A DNA stretch of 64,000 bases from Mycolicibacterium fluoranthenivorans. Its GTDB lineage: Bacteria > Actinomycetota > Actinomycetes > Mycobacteriales > Mycobacteriaceae. A program made the translations under genes and the position numbers. Positions 62,739-64,000 of this stretch are shown here, one piece after another. Positions within the stretch are counted from its first letter, which is position 1. Every line of letters begins with the position of its first letter. The notes under the pieces are model-generated. The model worked only from the letters and a program-made list of their open reading frames with translations, had not been told where the DNA came from and did not search any database. Location: contig NZ_JAANOW010000001.1 in the NCBI RefSeq assembly GCF_011758805.1, positions 2,666,001 through 2,730,000 on the forward strand. The letters run 5' to 3'.

Positions 62739-63458
62739 CTACTCCGTGGTGGCCTGATTCATTCCCGGTAGTGCGGAAAGCAACGCGACCACATCGGTCT
62801 CGGCGCGGACCTTGTCGATGCCGGCGCTGTGCAGGGGACCGGTGCCGTCTTCGGATTCCAGCACTGCCAGCAGCAGGTGCTCGGTCCCGATGTAGTTGTG
62901 GCCCAGCCGAAGTGCCTCGCGGAAGGTCAGTTCCAGGACTTTCTTAGCGGGACCGCTGAACGGGACCAGATCGAGTTTCTCGCCGGTGTCGGGTGGCAAC
63001 TGCACCGCATCGCGGATCGTGGCGGCGTCGATGCCCTGGGCTTTGACGGCGGCGACACCCAGCGATCCCTCATCGGCGAGCAGCCCGAGGATGAGGTGCT
63101 CGGGGGTGATCTCGGTGTTGCCGGCGTCGCGGGCGGCATCCTGGGCGGCGACGACGGCGGCGCGGGCCCGCGGGGTGAATCGGGCGAAGCCCTCATTGGG
63201 GTCGATGGTGTCGCCCTTGGGGACGAAGCGCTTCTGTGCGGCCTGTTTGGTGACGCCCATTCGGGCGCCGATGTCGGTCCAGGAGGCGCCGGACCGGCGG
63301 GCCTGATCGACGAAGTGGCCGATGAGGTGATCAGCCACTTCGCCGAGATGTTCGGCGGCCAGCATGGCGTCGGCGAGTTGATCGAGTGCGTCGCCGTGGA
63401 CCGACTTGATGGCGCGGATGAGGGTGTCGAGGCTGACGGATGAGGTGGTGTCGCTCAT
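62739..63458 (-). CDS. clpC2: ClpC2: Clp N-domain protein with helix-turn-helix (Rv2667-like)
   Basis: The 239-residue protein has no ATPase. Residues about 1-85 carry a helix-turn-helix-like part (SWTDIGARMGVTKQAAQKRFV). Residues about 90-230 hold the Clp_N repeat pair (FTPRARAAVVAAQDAARDAG, ITPEHLILGLLADEG, NYIGTEHLLLAVLESEDG). ClpC2 of M. tuberculosis binds cyclomarin and similar compounds with its Clp_N domain and so shields ClpC1. As I recall, it also represses its own promoter. The palindromes at 63461-63505 lie exactly at its promoter. Confidence 0.9.
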   Translation of the reverse strand: MSDTTSSVSLDTLIRAIKSVHGDALDQLADAMLAAEHLGEVADHLIGHFVDQARRSGASWTDIGARMGVTKQAAQKRFVPKGDTIDPNEGFARFTPRARAAVVAAQDAARDAGNTEITPEHLILGLLADEGSLGVAAVKAQGIDAATIRDAVQLPPDTGEKLDLVPFSGPAKKVLELTFREALRLGHNYIGTEHLLLAVLESEDGTGPLHSAGIDKVRAETDVVALLSALPGMNQATTE

Positions 63459-63460
63459 GC

Positions 63461-63505
63461 GTCAACCGTAGGTTGACTCCCGTGGATCGTCAACTGACGG
63501 TTGAC
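63461..63505 (-). promoter_or_regulatory. clpC2 promoter with two GTCAAC-N5-GTTGAC operators
   Basis: Two palindromes with identical arms lie at 63461-63477 and 63489-63505, 28 bp apart centre to centre. On the minus strand TTGACG (63493-63488) and TACGGT (63470-63465) are spaced by 17 bp, a near-consensus promoter. The first operator covers -10 and the second covers -35. Transcription would start at or within about 2 bp of the ATG at 63458, giving a leaderless mRNA. Confidence 0.8.
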
Positions 63506-63978
63506 GATTTCGGGTAGCCGCGTCGGACGGCGCGTTCCAGGATGCCCAGGGTGGCGCGCAGCGCGCTCTCCGAGATCACCGGAAAGATGCCGGCCTCACG
63601 CCATTTCGGGTCGATCTGTGACCAGTCGTAGAACGACGTGACGACCGTGCCGTCGGCGCCGGGCTCCAGGCGGTAGCCGTACACATGGCCGATCTGCGGT
63701 TTGAGCTGGCCCAGAATGGTCCAGGCGATCAGTCGGTCCTGCTCGAACTCGGTGATGCGGACGGTGACGTCGTAGCGGCCCAAGGGGAAATCGTTGAGTG
63801 ACTCGCGATCCATGTGCACCGTGAAGCTGTCGTCGACCGCCGTGACCCGCTCGCCGTCGGCGTCCTGCAGCATCCCGGACGAGTCGATCGCCACGTGACC
63901 CTGCGGATCGGTTAGCACCGCGAAGATCGCGGCAGCGGGCTCGGCGATGGTGCGACTCACTTCGATGCGTTCTGTCAT
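63490..63978 (-). CDS. SRPBCC / polyketide-cyclase-type protein
   Basis: The 162-residue protein is a START/SRPBCC-fold ligand-binding protein. It begins MTERIEVSRTIAEPAAAIFAVLTDPQGH and includes VTVRITEFEQDRLIAWTIL and GADGTVVTSFYDWSQID. Small hydrophobic ligands are typical of the family; none can be named. Its last codons (SSTVS) overlap the second clpC2 operator. It lies 31 bp upstream of clpC2 in the same direction. Confidence 0.85.
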   Translation of the reverse strand: MTERIEVSRTIAEPAAAIFAVLTDPQGHVAIDSSGMLQDADGERVTAVDDSFTVHMDRESLNDFPLGRYDVTVRITEFEQDRLIAWTILGQLKPQIGHVYGYRLEPGADGTVVTSFYDWSQIDPKWREAGIFPVISESALRATLGILERAVRRGYPKSSTVS

Positions 63979-64000
63979 GGCTGCAGTCTGGCACCCGGCC

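Overview
The window is high-GC chromosomal DNA from a fast-growing, Mycolicibacterium-type mycobacterium. The evidence is gene content and order. It carries orthologues of a large part of the M. tuberculosis Rv2667-Rv2720 region: clpC2, zapE, ribD, aftC, msrB, hemQ-hemG-hemE, dxs, trkA/ceoBC, dut, cei, suhB, ppgK, sigA, sigB, ideR, sthA, nrdR, chiZ and lexA. These are mixed with genes that region of M. tuberculosis lacks. Start codons are often GTG, and several genes overlap by ATGA/GTGA junctions. No tRNA, rRNA, insertion sequence, prophage or CRISPR array was seen, and no gap between genes exceeds about 210 bp. Gene names rest on recognised protein sequence and synteny; no database search was run.

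Layout. 1-311: 3' end of hflX. 322-1980: exported PE-PPE-type serine hydrolase. 2164-6644: catabolic operon of a thiolase/retro-aldolase-like protein, a DUF35 OB-fold partner, a fused two-domain acyl-CoA dehydrogenase and a TetR regulator. 6617-10153: molybdopterin oxidoreductase divergent from a second acyl-CoA dehydrogenase, with two palindromes between them. 10289-12373: LGFP-repeat envelope protein. 12380-14418: lexA / chiZ / nrdR with clustered SOS boxes. 14425-21368: metabolic and envelope genes, ending in sthA, a DUF4192 gene and ideR. 21502-24459: sigB and small conserved genes. 24595-31317: accessory block (DUF952, SDR, membrane protein, a 1,324-residue repeat protein with an aspartic protease domain, a SnoaL-like protein). 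31375-40697: sigA, ppgK, suhB, cei, dut and the TrkA pair. 40808-48601: permease, RNA methyltransferase, HNH endonuclease, NhaA, Dxs. 48619-53674: RNase D, DUF3000 and the haem genes. 53729-63978: GGDEF-EAL protein, msrB, aftC, a degenerate hydrolase, ribD, zapE, small genes and clpC2.

The genes form a stress and envelope hub. It holds the SOS repressor, the iron regulator, two sigma factors, a strong CRP-type site and the ClpC2 locus. Around them lie envelope-integrity genes (cei, chiZ, aftC, LGFP protein), haem synthesis and nucleotide quality control (dut, nrdR).

The most interesting observations are: (a) the secreted repeat / YVTN / PecA-like aspartic protease at 26742-30716; (b) the pair of identical-arm operators that bracket a near-consensus leaderless promoter of clpC2; (c) the TetR-linked aldolase-DUF35-fused dehydrogenase operon with its palindrome; (d) a hydrolase whose nucleophile serine is replaced by glycine.
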